Origin: Lachnospiraceae bacterium
GTDB lineage: Bacteria; Bacillota; Clostridia; Lachnospirales; Lachnospiraceae
Assembly (NCBI GenBank): GCA_910575565.1
Contig: CAJTFL010000002.1
Location: 124,001 to 188,000 of the forward strand
Length of the DNA: 64,000 nt
Direction of reading: 5' to 3'
Within the stretch, counting starts at the first letter, position 1. Each line of letters starts with the position of its first letter. Below the pieces are notes generated by a model. It saw only the letters and a program-made list of their open reading frames with translations, made no database searches and was not told the DNA's origin. Of the stretch, positions 36,859 to 44,991 are shown piece by piece. Both the position numbers and the translations under genes were made by a program.

Positions 36859-37194
36859 ATGCATCATTTAGACTACTACACCATTGGGCAAAAGATCAAA
36901 AAGCGACGGTTGGACCGGGGGCTGTCCCAGGAAAAGGCCGCCGAGCTATGCGACATATCCGCTTCCTTTTACGGCAACATCGAACGCGGCACAAAAATCA
37001 TGTCTTTAGATACTTTCGTAGATATCTGCCAGGCTCTTCAAATCAGCCCCGACTATATCCTGTTAGATGAATTACCGGACACAGACCCCATCATTATGAA
37101 CATCATATCCGAAGTGAAAAAATCTGGTTCCTTACAGTACGAGCGCTACCTGCGCATCATCAAGGCCTTGGCAGAAATATCGGACAAATTGTAA
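36859..37194 (+). CDS. XRE-family transcriptional regulator
   Basis: A 111-residue protein. Residues about 8-66 are a Cro/C1-type helix-turn-helix: IGQKIKKRRLDRGLSQEKAA, then ISASFYGNIERG with the recognition helix. The C-terminal 45 residues are helical and charged, likely for dimer contact. AAGGAG lies about 8-10 bp before the ATG. It is divergent from the Tad run, with only 71 bp between the pilus -35 and this ATG, so it is the obvious local regulator of the pilus genes. No ligand domain is seen. Confidence 0.88.
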   Translation: MHHLDYYTIGQKIKKRRLDRGLSQEKAAELCDISASFYGNIERGTKIMSLDTFVDICQALQISPDYILLDELPDTDPIIMNIISEVKKSGSLQYERYLRIIKALAEISDKL

Positions 37195-37227
37195 GCATTT
37201 ACAACAGGTAACTTTTCAGCGATTTAA

Positions 37228-37243
37228 ATGGCAGCGCTGCCAT
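37228..37243. repeat. 16-bp perfect palindrome after XRE gene
   Basis: ATGGCAGCGCTGCCAT is a perfect palindrome 33 bp after the XRE stop. It has no loop and no T-run. It could be a binding site or part of the 3' end of either convergent transcript. Confidence 0.4.
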
Positions 37244-37258
37244 CACCTCTTAGAGCGC

Positions 37259-37315
37259 AAAAAACCCCACCCAGGAAAGGATTGTCATTTCCCAATTCTT
37301 TCCTGGATGGGGTTT
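37259..37315 (-). terminator. Strong terminator after opp operon (bidirectional)
   Basis: An 18-bp stem (37262-37279 with 37298-37315, one non-Watson-Crick pair, 18-nt loop) is followed on the minus strand by TTTTTT. This ends the opp operon. On the plus strand it could also end the XRE transcript (followed by a weaker T-rich TCCCTTATCCGTTTT). Confidence 0.8.
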
Positions 37316-37380
37316 CCCTTATCCGTTTTCAGGCCAGCCCAATTTATTTAGGCAATTATGCATACCTAATTGCAATCATT

Positions 37381-37460
37381 TTTTCTTCATCTTTTAAGTT
37401 GATATTTAACCTATGATTCTTTTTCTTCATCTTTTAGGTTGATATTTAACCCATGATTCT
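37381..37460. repeat. Two 40-bp direct tandem copies
   Basis: Positions 37381-37420 and 37421-37460 are identical except at two places (A/G at unit position 17, T/C at 32). Each unit starts TTTTCTTCATCTTTTA. They lie in the 300 bp between the convergent XRE and oppF genes, next to the base-composition change. No open frame is seen there. Confidence 0.9.
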
Positions 37461-37491
37461 TGCTTTTTAAATCTGACGCCCAATCCCCTAA

Positions 37492-38433
37492 TCAGCCGCC
37501 CTGCCTCCATTCCCCAAATTCCTCATCCGTACACTTCACATAATGGCTTCCCTCCGCCAGATGATAGCTCCCTTTGCCATAATCTATCCCGGAAGTCCTG
37601 TAGTCATAGCTTTCCGCCACCCGGTTTTTCTCCACTGCCGGGTTCGGGGCGGGGATGGCGGACAGCAGGCTTTTCGTATAGGGATGGATGGGATGGCTAA
37701 AAATCTCATCCGTCGTCCCAGTCTCTAAAAGATGCCCCAGATGGAGCACCCCAATCCTGTGGGAGATATATTTCACCATGGACAGATCGTGGGCGATAAA
37801 TAAGTACGCCGTCCCTGTTTCTTCCTGGATATCCTTCATTAAGTTCACCACCTGGGCCTGGATGGAAACATCCAGGGCCGAGATGCACTCGTCGGCGATA
37901 ATCAGCTTCGGCTCCATAATCAGCGCACGGGCAATGCCCACCCGCTGGCGCTGTCCGCCGGAAAACTGGTGGGGGTAGCGCAGGGCGTGCTCCGGAGCCA
38001 GACCCACTTTGGCCAGGATCCCTTTAATCTTTTCCTCCCGCTCCTTCCTGGAGCGGTAAGCGTGGTGGATGTCCAGCCCTTCCCCGATAATATCCCCGAT
38101 TTTTTTCCTGGGGTTTAAGGAAGCCATGGGATCCTGGAAAATCATCTGCATTTGGGTGCGCAGGACGCTTTTTACATCTTTCCTCATCCTCCTGCTGATA
38201 TCCATCCCGTTAAAGCGGATAGTCCCTGCCGTAGGCTCATACAGGCGGATAACGCTCCGTCCTATGGTGGACTTGCCGGAACCGGATTCCCCCACCAGGC
38301 CGTATGTCTCCCCTGGATAAATTTCAAAAGATACGTTTTCCACCGCCTTGACCATATACCCTGCATTAAGCCGAAAATACTGCTTTAAGCCCTCTACCTT
38401 AAGGAGAGGCTCTGCCTGCTTATTCGCTGCCAT
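37492..38433 (-). CDS. oppF: Oligopeptide ABC importer ATPase OppF
   Basis: A 313-residue ABC ATPase. Walker A GESGSGKS (about 50-57), signature LSGGQRQRV, Walker B IIADECISALD (Glu replaced by a DEC form; catalytic Glu present), then the H-loop region LFIAHDLSMV. The C-terminal oligopeptide-transporter tail (HPIHPYTKSLLSAIP) defines the OppD/F branch. It overlaps oppD by 14 bp. Works at the inner face with OppD to power peptide uptake. Confidence 0.92.
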   Translation of the reverse strand: MAANKQAEPLLKVEGLKQYFRLNAGYMVKAVENVSFEIYPGETYGLVGESGSGKSTIGRSVIRLYEPTAGTIRFNGMDISRRMRKDVKSVLRTQMQMIFQDPMASLNPRKKIGDIIGEGLDIHHAYRSRKEREEKIKGILAKVGLAPEHALRYPHQFSGGQRQRVGIARALIMEPKLIIADECISALDVSIQAQVVNLMKDIQEETGTAYLFIAHDLSMVKYISHRIGVLHLGHLLETGTTDEIFSHPIHPYTKSLLSAIPAPNPAVEKNRVAESYDYRTSGIDYGKGSYHLAEGSHYVKCTDEEFGEWRQGG

Positions 38434-39634
38434 ATTCCCTCGCCTCCCTTTTCATCCGCTCTATCCTGGCCCTAAGCTCTTTTGGCATCTCCACCTTTGG
38501 CGCCCTGGGATCCAAAAGCCAGGTGGCCGCATAGTGGGTGTCTGTCACCTTGAACATCGGCGGTTCCGCCTTATCATCCGCCACCAAGGCATACTTATTC
38601 CTGGGTGCAAAAGCATCCCCTGGCTGTTCCTTAAGAAGGCTTGGAGGAGAGCCGGGGATGGTGTAGAGCCGCTCATCCTCCGTATCCAGATCTGGCATGG
38701 CGGATAAAAGCCCCCAGGTATAGGGATGGCGGGGATCGTAGAAAATTTCATCAATCCGGCCTTTTTCCACAATTTTCCCTGCATACATCACATTGACGTA
38801 ATCCGCCACTTTTGCCACCACTCCAAGGTCATGGGTGATATAGATCACCGAAATCCCCCTCTCCTTCTGGATACGGCGGATCAGCTGGATAATCTTTGCC
38901 TGGATGGTCACATCCAGAGCCGTGGTCGGCTCATCGCAGATCAAAAGATCTGGATTGCAGGCCAGGGCAATAGCGATCACCACCCTTTGGCGCATCCCTC
39001 CGGAAAGCTGGTGGGGATAATTTTTCATCCGTTTTTCGGCATCCTCAATGCCCACTTCCCTCAAAAGATCCACCGCCTTGTCCCAGGCCTCTTTCTTCGG
39101 CGTCTTAAAATGCCAGATCATTCCTTCCATAATCTGCTTTCCGATAGCCATGGTGGGATCCAGGCTGGTCATGGGATCCTGAAAAACCATGGCAATCCGC
39201 TTCCCGTTAATATGCCGCCGGATCCATTTCTTATCCTTTTTTAGGATATCCACCGTCTCCGGCGTGCTGTCTGCATGGCGGTAGGAAAACTGGATGCTCC
39301 CCCTTCCCACCACGGCATTCCCCGCCAGAATCCCCATGGCCGCCTTCATCGTCACCGATTTTCCCGAGCCGGATTCCCCTACGACAGCCACCGTCTCCCC
39401 TTTCATCAGATCCAGATTTACTCCCCGGATAGCGTGCACCGGCCCGGCTGTGGTTTTAAAGATAATATCCAAATCCCGAATCTTTAAAATCTGCTCTTTT
39501 TTTAAAGGATCCGACGCCTTGCCAGATCCTGGCGCACCCGCCTTTTGCCCTTCTTTTTCCTTAACATCCTGCCATCTTCCCTCTGCTATGGCATCTGGCG
39601 CGCCTGTCCTTTGTCCTTTTACTTCCCCCATCAT
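38420..39634 (-). CDS. oppD: Oligopeptide ABC importer ATPase OppD
   Basis: A 404-residue ABC ATPase, about 70 residues longer than usual. The first 45-50 residues are a charged, Gly/Ala-rich extension ([30 protein letters not shown]) before the ABC domain. Seen: [29 protein letters not shown] and [12 protein letters not shown]. The C-terminal tail [15 protein letters not shown] is typical of OppD. The ATG at 39634 has GAGG 6 bp upstream; a GTG four codons earlier overlaps the oppC stop. Confidence 0.9.
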   Translation of the reverse strand: MMGEVKGQRTGAPDAIAEGRWQDVKEKEGQKAGAPGSGKASDPLKKEQILKIRDLDIIFKTTAGPVHAIRGVNLDLMKGETVAVVGESGSGKSVTMKAAMGILAGNAVVGRGSIQFSYRHADSTPETVDILKKDKKWIRRHINGKRIAMVFQDPMTSLDPTMAIGKQIMEGMIWHFKTPKKEAWDKAVDLLREVGIEDAEKRMKNYPHQLSGGMRQRVVIAIALACNPDLLICDEPTTALDVTIQAKIIQLIRRIQKERGISVIYITHDLGVVAKVADYVNVMYAGKIVEKGRIDEIFYDPRHPYTWGLLSAMPDLDTEDERLYTIPGSPPSLLKEQPGDAFAPRNKYALVADDKAEPPMFKVTDTHYAATWLLDPRAPKVEMPKELRARIERMKREAREYGSE

Positions 39635-39642
39635 CGGCCACC

Positions 39643-40722
39643 TCACATTTCTTTTAATTTCGGGTCAAGGGCTTCCCTCAGCCCGTCCGCCGCCAGGTTA
39701 AAGCTAAGCATCAGCAGAGCCATCACCAGGATCGGCGGGATAATCTGGTAAGGGTGGGTAGTGAAGCTGTTAAAGCCCTCAGAGATCAGGGAGCCTAAGG
39801 AACACTGGGGAACAGGGATCCCAAGGCCCACGAAGCTTAGGAAAGCCTCCGTAAAGATTGCCGTAGGGATGGAAAACATCACCTGGGTGATAATCGGCCC
39901 GATAATATTCGGCAGAATCTCCCGGAAAATGATAAAAAAGCTTCCCGCCCCCAGGGTTCTGGATGCCAGCACAAATTCCTGCTCCTTTAACTTAAGCATC
40001 TCTGCCCGGGCAATCCGGCTCATTCCAACCCACTCCGTCAGCATCAGGGCAAAAATAATGGTCAGCATCCCCGGCTTCAGCACCAAAAGCAGCAGAGTCA
40101 CGATTACCAGCCGGGGGATCCCATTTGCCACCTCCAGGATCCTCTGCATCACCATATCCGTCCGTCCCCCGAAATAGCCGGAAACTAAGCCGTAGCTCAT
40201 GCCGATCACCATGTCAATGACGGCGGCGGCCACCGCGATAATTAAGGAAACCCTGGTTCCTGACCAGGTTCTGGTCCAGATATCCCGGCCAAAGTTATCG
40301 CTCCCGAACCAGTAGTACACATTTTCCAGGTTCTTTTCCTTATATTGGTTGACGATTTTCGACCCGGTGGTAGTTTTCATGGCCTCGTCGCCGTCAAATA
40401 TCCCAAGTTTTTCCAGCCCCTTTACCCGGGGAGCGAAATTTTTCTGGCTTAGGGACTGCTCCGAATAGGTGTAATCGTTCATCCCCGGCCCCACTGCCGC
40501 CATAACTGAAATCAAAAGGATCAGCACCAGCCCAATGAGGGCGCTGGTTTTACGGACATACCGGATCAGCACATCTTTCCAGAAGCTTTGGGCGGCAAAA
40601 TTCGTGTCAATGGCGATTTCCCCTGCGTTATCCTTAAACCGGAAATCCGTATCCTCCGGAACGTACACGGAAGGCATTTCGACGGCGGCAGCCCCGCCTG
40701 AAGCAGATTTTCTTATTTTCAT
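39643..40722 (-). CDS. oppC: Oligopeptide ABC importer permease OppC
   Basis: A 359-residue inner-membrane permease. It has an N-terminal cytoplasmic stretch, one membrane segment (ALIGLVLILLISVMAAVGPG), then a periplasm-side loop of about 90 residues and five more segments with the EAA loop (EMLKLKEQEFVLASRTLGAG). The open frame extends to 40860 but the extra part runs through a dispersed repeat and its direct-repeat flanks. The ATG at 40722 with a GGAAAGGA about 12 bp upstream fits family N-termini. Confidence 0.88.
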   Translation of the reverse strand: MKIRKSASGGAAAVEMPSVYVPEDTDFRFKDNAGEIAIDTNFAAQSFWKDVLIRYVRKTSALIGLVLILLISVMAAVGPGMNDYTYSEQSLSQKNFAPRVKGLEKLGIFDGDEAMKTTTGSKIVNQYKEKNLENVYYWFGSDNFGRDIWTRTWSGTRVSLIIAVAAAVIDMVIGMSYGLVSGYFGGRTDMVMQRILEVANGIPRLVIVTLLLLVLKPGMLTIIFALMLTEWVGMSRIARAEMLKLKEQEFVLASRTLGAGSFFIIFREILPNIIGPIITQVMFSIPTAIFTEAFLSFVGLGIPVPQCSLGSLISEGFNSFTTHPYQIIPPILVMALLMLSFNLAADGLREALDPKLKEM

Positions 40723-40729
40723 CCTGTTT

Positions 40730-40941
40730 ACCATTCCTTTCCAAGGCACAAACAAATCGTGAAAACTTTGCCAAATTCTTTCACTTTTTTCACCATTCTT
40801 TTCCAAGGCACAAGTCAAATATCCCGCTGCAAGCTGCGGGGTATTTGACCCTCGCGGCATTCGCCAAATGCTCGTGCAAGCACGGCACTCGGCTCATTGC
40901 TCGCGGAAATAAACCGCGAAGATTTTGTCAAATTTTCCCAC
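40730..40941 (-). repeat. Dispersed hairpin repeat, copy 2, inside a split direct repeat
   Basis: Between oppB and oppC. A 22-bp direct repeat (ACCATTC-TTTCCAAGGCACAA at 40730-40751 and 40792-40813, one mismatch) is followed in the first copy by a segment AAATCGTGAAAACTTTGCC. In the second copy the matching segment appears only after about 93 bp (near 40906). The inserted 40814-40906 carries a 14-bp-stem hairpin (GTCAAATATCCCGC with GCGGGGTATTTGAC) and aligns with the repeat at 20587-20673. This looks like insertion of a small repeat into one copy of a tandem unit. Confidence 0.65.
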
Positions 40942-41877
40942 TTAATCTCCTTCCTTGGCTAAGCGGATCCTGGGATCAATGATCCCATAAAGGATATCTA
41001 CCGCCAGCATAATGCCGATATACATCGCCGAGTAAATGAAGCTTAGGGCAATTACCACGTTATAGTCATTGGACTGGATGGCATTGACCAGCAGGCTCCC
41101 TACCCCGGGGATGGCAAAAATCTTTTCCACCACTAAGGATCCGGTCATCAGATCCACAATCAGGGGAGCCAGCACGGTAATGATGGGGATCAGGGCATTC
41201 CTAAGGGCATGGCGCATAATCAGCGGCCAGCCCATAAGCCCCTTGCTCTCCGCCAGCAGCATATAGTCGCTGCCCAAAACCTCCAGCATCTCGCTGCGGG
41301 TAAACCGGGCTATGTTTGCCATGGTGAACATGGACAGGGCTATGCTGGGCATGACGGCAGAGCTTAGGGCCTGCTTTTCCTTGTAAAGCATAGGGAACCA
41401 CCCCAGCTTAAAGCCCAGGTTATAGCTTAACCCTAAGGCAAACACATAGGAAGGGACAGACACGCCGATCACGGAAATCGCCGTTGCCAAAGAGTCCCAT
41501 ATGGTATCATGCTTCAAAGCCGCTGCCAGCCCTAGGATCAGTCCGCAAACCGCCCCTGCACTGACGGCAAGCCCGCCGATCCGGATAGAAACCGGAAGCC
41601 TGGTCTGAATCAGCTGGGAGATAGGGGTGTTCTTGGAAATATTGTAGCTTACCCCAAAATCGCCTTTCATCATGTTTTTGACATAGTTAACGAACTGAAC
41701 CGCAACAGGCTGATCCAGACCGTATTTGGCGTAAAGAGCCATGCGCTGATCCTGGTTTAACTTCTCGTCATTAAAGGGCGAACCCGGCATCATCTGCATC
41801 AGGATAAACAGCACCAGCAGGATAGCCAGCAAAGTAAACAGGGATGTGAGGATCCGCTTAAGGGTATATTTTTTCAC
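40942..41877 (-). CDS. oppB: Oligopeptide ABC importer permease OppB
   Basis: A 311-residue inner-membrane permease with about six membrane segments. Seen: MQMMPGSPFNDEKLNQDQR after the first segment, and the EAA-type loop YMLLAESKGLMGWPLIMRHALRN. C-terminal IIDPRIRLAKEGD is typical. GGAGG is close before the start codon. Forms the channel with OppC. Confidence 0.92.
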   Translation of the reverse strand: MKKYTLKRILTSLFTLLAILLVLFILMQMMPGSPFNDEKLNQDQRMALYAKYGLDQPVAVQFVNYVKNMMKGDFGVSYNISKNTPISQLIQTRLPVSIRIGGLAVSAGAVCGLILGLAAALKHDTIWDSLATAISVIGVSVPSYVFALGLSYNLGFKLGWFPMLYKEKQALSSAVMPSIALSMFTMANIARFTRSEMLEVLGSDYMLLAESKGLMGWPLIMRHALRNALIPIITVLAPLIVDLMTGSLVVEKIFAIPGVGSLLVNAIQSNDYNVVIALSFIYSAMYIGIMLAVDILYGIIDPRIRLAKEGD

Positions 41878-41925
41878 GTTTTGCCTCCTTTTTTGCGTTG
41901 GGCCAAATTATCTGATGGCTGCAAA

Positions 41926-41964
41926 GGGCAAGGGGGCAGTGCCCTTGCCCGCCCCCTTTAGGGG
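41926..41964 (-). repeat. Two adjacent GC-rich hairpins between oppA and oppB
   Basis: GGGCAAGGG (41926-41934) pairs with CCCTTGCCC (41942-41950), and CCCC-TTTA-GGGG follows (41953-41964). They sit in the 248-bp gap after oppA with no T-run. An intercistronic mRNA-stability hairpin that keeps the binding protein in excess would be typical of opp operons; the rest of the gap holds short inverted repeats (GGCGCC-, CCGGCAG-type) and no gene. Confidence 0.5.
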
Positions 41965-42125
41965 AATGCCACAAAACCTATTGCGTCCCCAATATACGGC
42001 GGCAATCGTTAGACGTGCCCTATATTCCGTAAGCAAACGGTTTTGCAGCATCCCTTATCTAATTTTCGGCGCCAAATGTGCGCCGTCCGGCAGAAACTGC
42101 CGCCCCTTCCCGTAAGCCTTGGCCG

Positions 42126-43856
42126 CTACTGTGCCTTGGCCGCATTCTTATATACACGGTTCAACGCGACGGGGTGGAATTCCACTCCGCTTACCTTAGC
42201 AGACATCATCTCCGCATTGCACTGGGTATACAGCGGGAAAATTACCGCCTCGTCCATCACCAGCTTTTCTGCATCGTACAGACGCGCCCACCTACCTTCC
42301 GGATCGGTGCACAGCTCCCCAGTAGTGCATTCAGCGATAATGCCATCATACTCCGGGTTGCTCCATAAACCATAGTTATTAGGATTATCCGTAATCCACA
42401 TCCCCAGGTAAGTCATGGGATCCGCATAGTCCGGGCCCCAGCGGGTAAGGCCAAGCTGGAAGTCGCCGTTCTGCATATCCTCCACCCTCTGCTTCTTCGG
42501 CTCTACCGTCAAGTTAACACTCAGCCCTGGAAGGGTGGTTTCCCACTGCTCCTTTAACACCTGGGCTACCTTCTGGGGCGCGTCGTCGGCATCTACAATC
42601 ATATCTAAGGTTAACTCCGTAATCCCTAATTCCTCTAAGCCCTTTGTCCAGTACTCAGCCGCCTTCGCCGCGTCAAATGCGCATACATCAGAAAACTTAG
42701 CCTGATCCTCCGAGAAATCAGAACCGTCCGGGCCTGCCGCAAACTGCATGGGAACGGCAGTATAAGTAGGCGCGGAGCCATCCTTAAGCACATCCTCAGT
42801 GATAGCCTCCCGGTCAATGGCCGAGGTCAGCGCCAGGCGCACATTTAAGTTAGCCAATTCTGGAACCGCGTCCACGTTGGGGCTTACGTACCACAAATAG
42901 CCCGCGCCGATGGTAATAAATTCCGGATCCTCCTTTACCTGATCAACCTGCTCGCCGTTTACCAGCGTCATATCCAGATCGCCCGTCTGGTAGCTCATCA
43001 GGGCCTGCTGGGAATCCTGGATTACCTGGTAGTTAAGGCCTGGAAGCTTCACCCTGGCCGCATCCCAGTAATCTTCGTTCTTCGTCAAGTGGAACGCCGT
43101 TGCCGCCGGTTCATAGGCATCCATGATAAACGCACCGTTTGACAAAGTAGTCTCCGGGCTGGTGGCAAAGGTATCGCCGCAGGACTCAAAGAACGCCTGG
43201 TTTACCGGGTAAAAGGTAGGGAAATACATCAGGGACAGGAAATAGCTGACCGGCACGTTTAACTGAACCTCCAGGGTCTTGTCGTCCACCGCCGTTACGC
43301 CCAGTTCGCCCTTATCCATGCTTCCCGCAATGATCTCCGCCGCATTTTTAATCTGACCGATGTCGCTTAACATATACGCGTACTCAGAAGCGACCGCAGG
43401 ATCAACCGCCCTCTGCCAGGCAAAGACAAAATCCGCCGCAGTGACCGGCTCGCCGTTGCTCCACTTCGCATCCCGCAGATGGAAGGTGTAGGTAAGGCCG
43501 TCATCGCTTAAATCATAGGTTTCCGCGATAGCCGGAACCGCCTGGCCGTCTGCATCCATCTGCATCAGGCCGTCGGTATAGCCGGCAATCACTTCAAAAG
43601 ACGTGCCGTCCGTAGCCTGCTGGGGATCCAAGGACTGAACCGGGGTTTCCAGCATAATGTTTAAGTCGGAAGTTCCCGCTCCTTCCGCCTTATCTGCCCC
43701 CCCGTCCGCGGATTCGGCCAGGTTCTGGGATTCACCGGCGGCAGAAGCCGCCCCGCTCCCCTCTGTGGGCGAAGGCTCAGAACCGCCGCAGCCTGCAAGG
43801 CCTGCCATCATGGACAGGGCGGTAAGGATTGCTAATGCAGCTTTCGTTTTTTTCAT
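42126..43856 (-). CDS. oppA: Oligopeptide-binding lipoprotein OppA
   Basis: A 576-residue family 5 extracellular solute-binding protein. Lipobox MAGLAGCGG gives a lipidated Cys near residue 22, followed by a Ser/Ala/Gly linker. Seen: the family pattern LDPQQATDGTSFEVIAGYTDGL, then YTFHLRDAKWSNGEPVTAADFVFAWQR (conserved SBP_bac_5 motif). Binds peptides outside and delivers them to OppBC. The ATG at 43854-43856 has AAGGAGG 8 bp upstream; longer starts lack a site. Confidence 0.93.
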   Translation of the reverse strand: MKKTKAALAILTALSMMAGLAGCGGSEPSPTEGSGAASAAGESQNLAESADGGADKAEGAGTSDLNIMLETPVQSLDPQQATDGTSFEVIAGYTDGLMQMDADGQAVPAIAETYDLSDDGLTYTFHLRDAKWSNGEPVTAADFVFAWQRAVDPAVASEYAYMLSDIGQIKNAAEIIAGSMDKGELGVTAVDDKTLEVQLNVPVSYFLSLMYFPTFYPVNQAFFESCGDTFATSPETTLSNGAFIMDAYEPAATAFHLTKNEDYWDAARVKLPGLNYQVIQDSQQALMSYQTGDLDMTLVNGEQVDQVKEDPEFITIGAGYLWYVSPNVDAVPELANLNVRLALTSAIDREAITEDVLKDGSAPTYTAVPMQFAAGPDGSDFSEDQAKFSDVCAFDAAKAAEYWTKGLEELGITELTLDMIVDADDAPQKVAQVLKEQWETTLPGLSVNLTVEPKKQRVEDMQNGDFQLGLTRWGPDYADPMTYLGMWITDNPNNYGLWSNPEYDGIIAECTTGELCTDPEGRWARLYDAEKLVMDEAVIFPLYTQCNAEMMSAKVSGVEFHPVALNRVYKNAAKAQ

Positions 43857-43958
43857 AATCGTATCCTCCTTGTAACGAAAATGATTTGCCTTCCGAACCA
43901 AAGCACATTGGAGCAATGTTTTCATGCGCCGAAATACCGGCACATCCTTTCGGAAAAC

Positions 43959-44004
43959 AAAAAAGCGCAAAGGCGGCGTAACTTAGTAAACGCTCCCTTG
44001 CGCT
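43959..44004 (-). terminator. Terminator between PPTase gene and oppA
   Basis: On the minus strand AGCGCAAGG (44004-43996) pairs with CCTTTGCGCT (43973-43964), with an inner GCGT/ACGC stem, followed by TTTTTTG-TTTT. It ends the transcript of the phosphopantetheinyl transferase gene. A TGCTATAGT extended -10-like element (44012-44020) lies directly before it, so an attenuated oppA promoter is also possible. A second hairpin (43924-43945, 8-bp arms) follows upstream of oppA. Confidence 0.7.
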
Positions 44005-44151
44005 GAAGCTTACTATAGCACTTCCTCGTCCAAAAGTCCAGATAAATTTTACAATTCCGGCAATTTTCCCTAATTTTATTTCCGGATTCTCCATCAGACG
44101 GACATTCCAGATTTTGCCCGCCTGTGCCGGACAAAAAGCATCGTATGCCCC

Positions 44152-44991
44152 TCATCCTGCATCTATCCGCAAATACGGTTCTTCCGGAAGCTCCAGGCCG
44201 CAAAAGGACACCACCAGGCCGTCCATCTGCCCGCCCCTTCCGTCACCAAACATGAACTGAAGAAACTGCCAGTCCGGCGCACCGCCTTTTTCAGATTTCC
44301 GGCCACAGCCGCCGCCACCTTCTCCAAATTCCAGGCCACAGCCACCTTCCCCGGATTCCAGGCCACAGCCACCTTCCCCGGATTCCAGAAGGCAGCCGCG
44401 GATGCCCTCCTCTGCCTGTCCAAGTATCCGAAATGCGGGCTTTGACTTCCGATAGGGCACAGACCGCCCGCCGTTACCCCCAAGGCGCACTGTAAGCCCT
44501 TCTTCGCCTTCCCCCAGCATCCAAGGCTGCCCCAGGGTAAATTCCACACTGGAAAAGTCTAAAGCCAGACCTACCCCCAAAGCCTTCCCGTAGCTCTCCT
44601 TCAATGTCCAAAACCGGAAAAATTCCCTGTCCCGGCATTTGGCCGGACATCGGCTCAAATAAGCCTGCTCCCCTTTTGTCAGCACCCGCCGGATAACCGT
44701 CTCCTTAACCTGCCGGACAAACTCCACGTCCACCCCCAGGGCCTTGCGCCCCAGGGCACAGGCCGCCATGTTCCCGCCGTGGCTGATATTAAAGGAAATC
44801 TCCGGAAAGCCTTCCAGCCTGGGCTTGCCGTGCTCACCTTTCTGAATAAGGGTGGAAATATCGTCCACCTGAAGGCCGTATTCCAGCTTTAGCGCCTCAC
44901 GAAGAAGCTTAAGCCCCGCCTCATGCTCCGCCTCATGCTTTCCCTTCCCGGCGCAGCCTTGGGGGAAGGTAAATGGTTTAAGGTAGATCAT
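44152..44991 (-). CDS. 4'-phosphopantetheinyl transferase (Sfp type) with repeat insert
   Basis: A 279-residue Sfp-type enzyme that moves phosphopantetheine from CoA onto the Ser of carrier proteins. Seen: GKPRLEGFPEISFNISHGG (about 55-73), LGVDVEFV with metal-binding Asp and Glu (about 85-92) and RFWTLKESYGKALG (about 125-138). Odd feature: residues about 200-235 are a Cys/Gly/Glu tandem insert (LESGEGGCG units) encoded by perfect 27-bp repeats. Its natural partner in the window is the carrier protein at 19.1 kb, though fatty-acid or peptide-synthase carriers elsewhere are equally possible. GAGG is 8 bp before the ATG, inside the end of the upstream pseudogene. Confidence 0.88.
   Translation of the reverse strand: MIYLKPFTFPQGCAGKGKHEAEHEAGLKLLREALKLEYGLQVDDISTLIQKGEHGKPRLEGFPEISFNISHGGNMAACALGRKALGVDVEFVRQVKETVIRRVLTKGEQAYLSRCPAKCRDREFFRFWTLKESYGKALGVGLALDFSSVEFTLGQPWMLGEGEEGLTVRLGGNGGRSVPYRKSKPAFRILGQAEEGIRGCLLESGEGGCGLESGEGGCGLEFGEGGGGCGRKSEKGGAPDWQFLQFMFGDGRGGQMDGLVVSFCGLELPEEPYLRIDAG
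44299..44384 (-). repeat. 27-bp tandem repeat in the PPTase gene
   Basis: 44331-44357 and 44358-44384 are identical 27-bp units; a diverged third unit precedes them (44299-44330). In frame they code for LESGEGGCG-type blocks with regularly spaced Cys. Confidence 0.92.

Noticed and set aside
40723-40860. N-terminal extension of OppC
   Set aside because: The extra 46 codons run through a dispersed repeat and its direct-repeat flank, and OppC proteins do not have it.
41878-42125. Riboswitch between oppA and oppB
   Set aside because: Hairpins are present but no known riboswitch core was recognised; intercistronic position fits a stability element.
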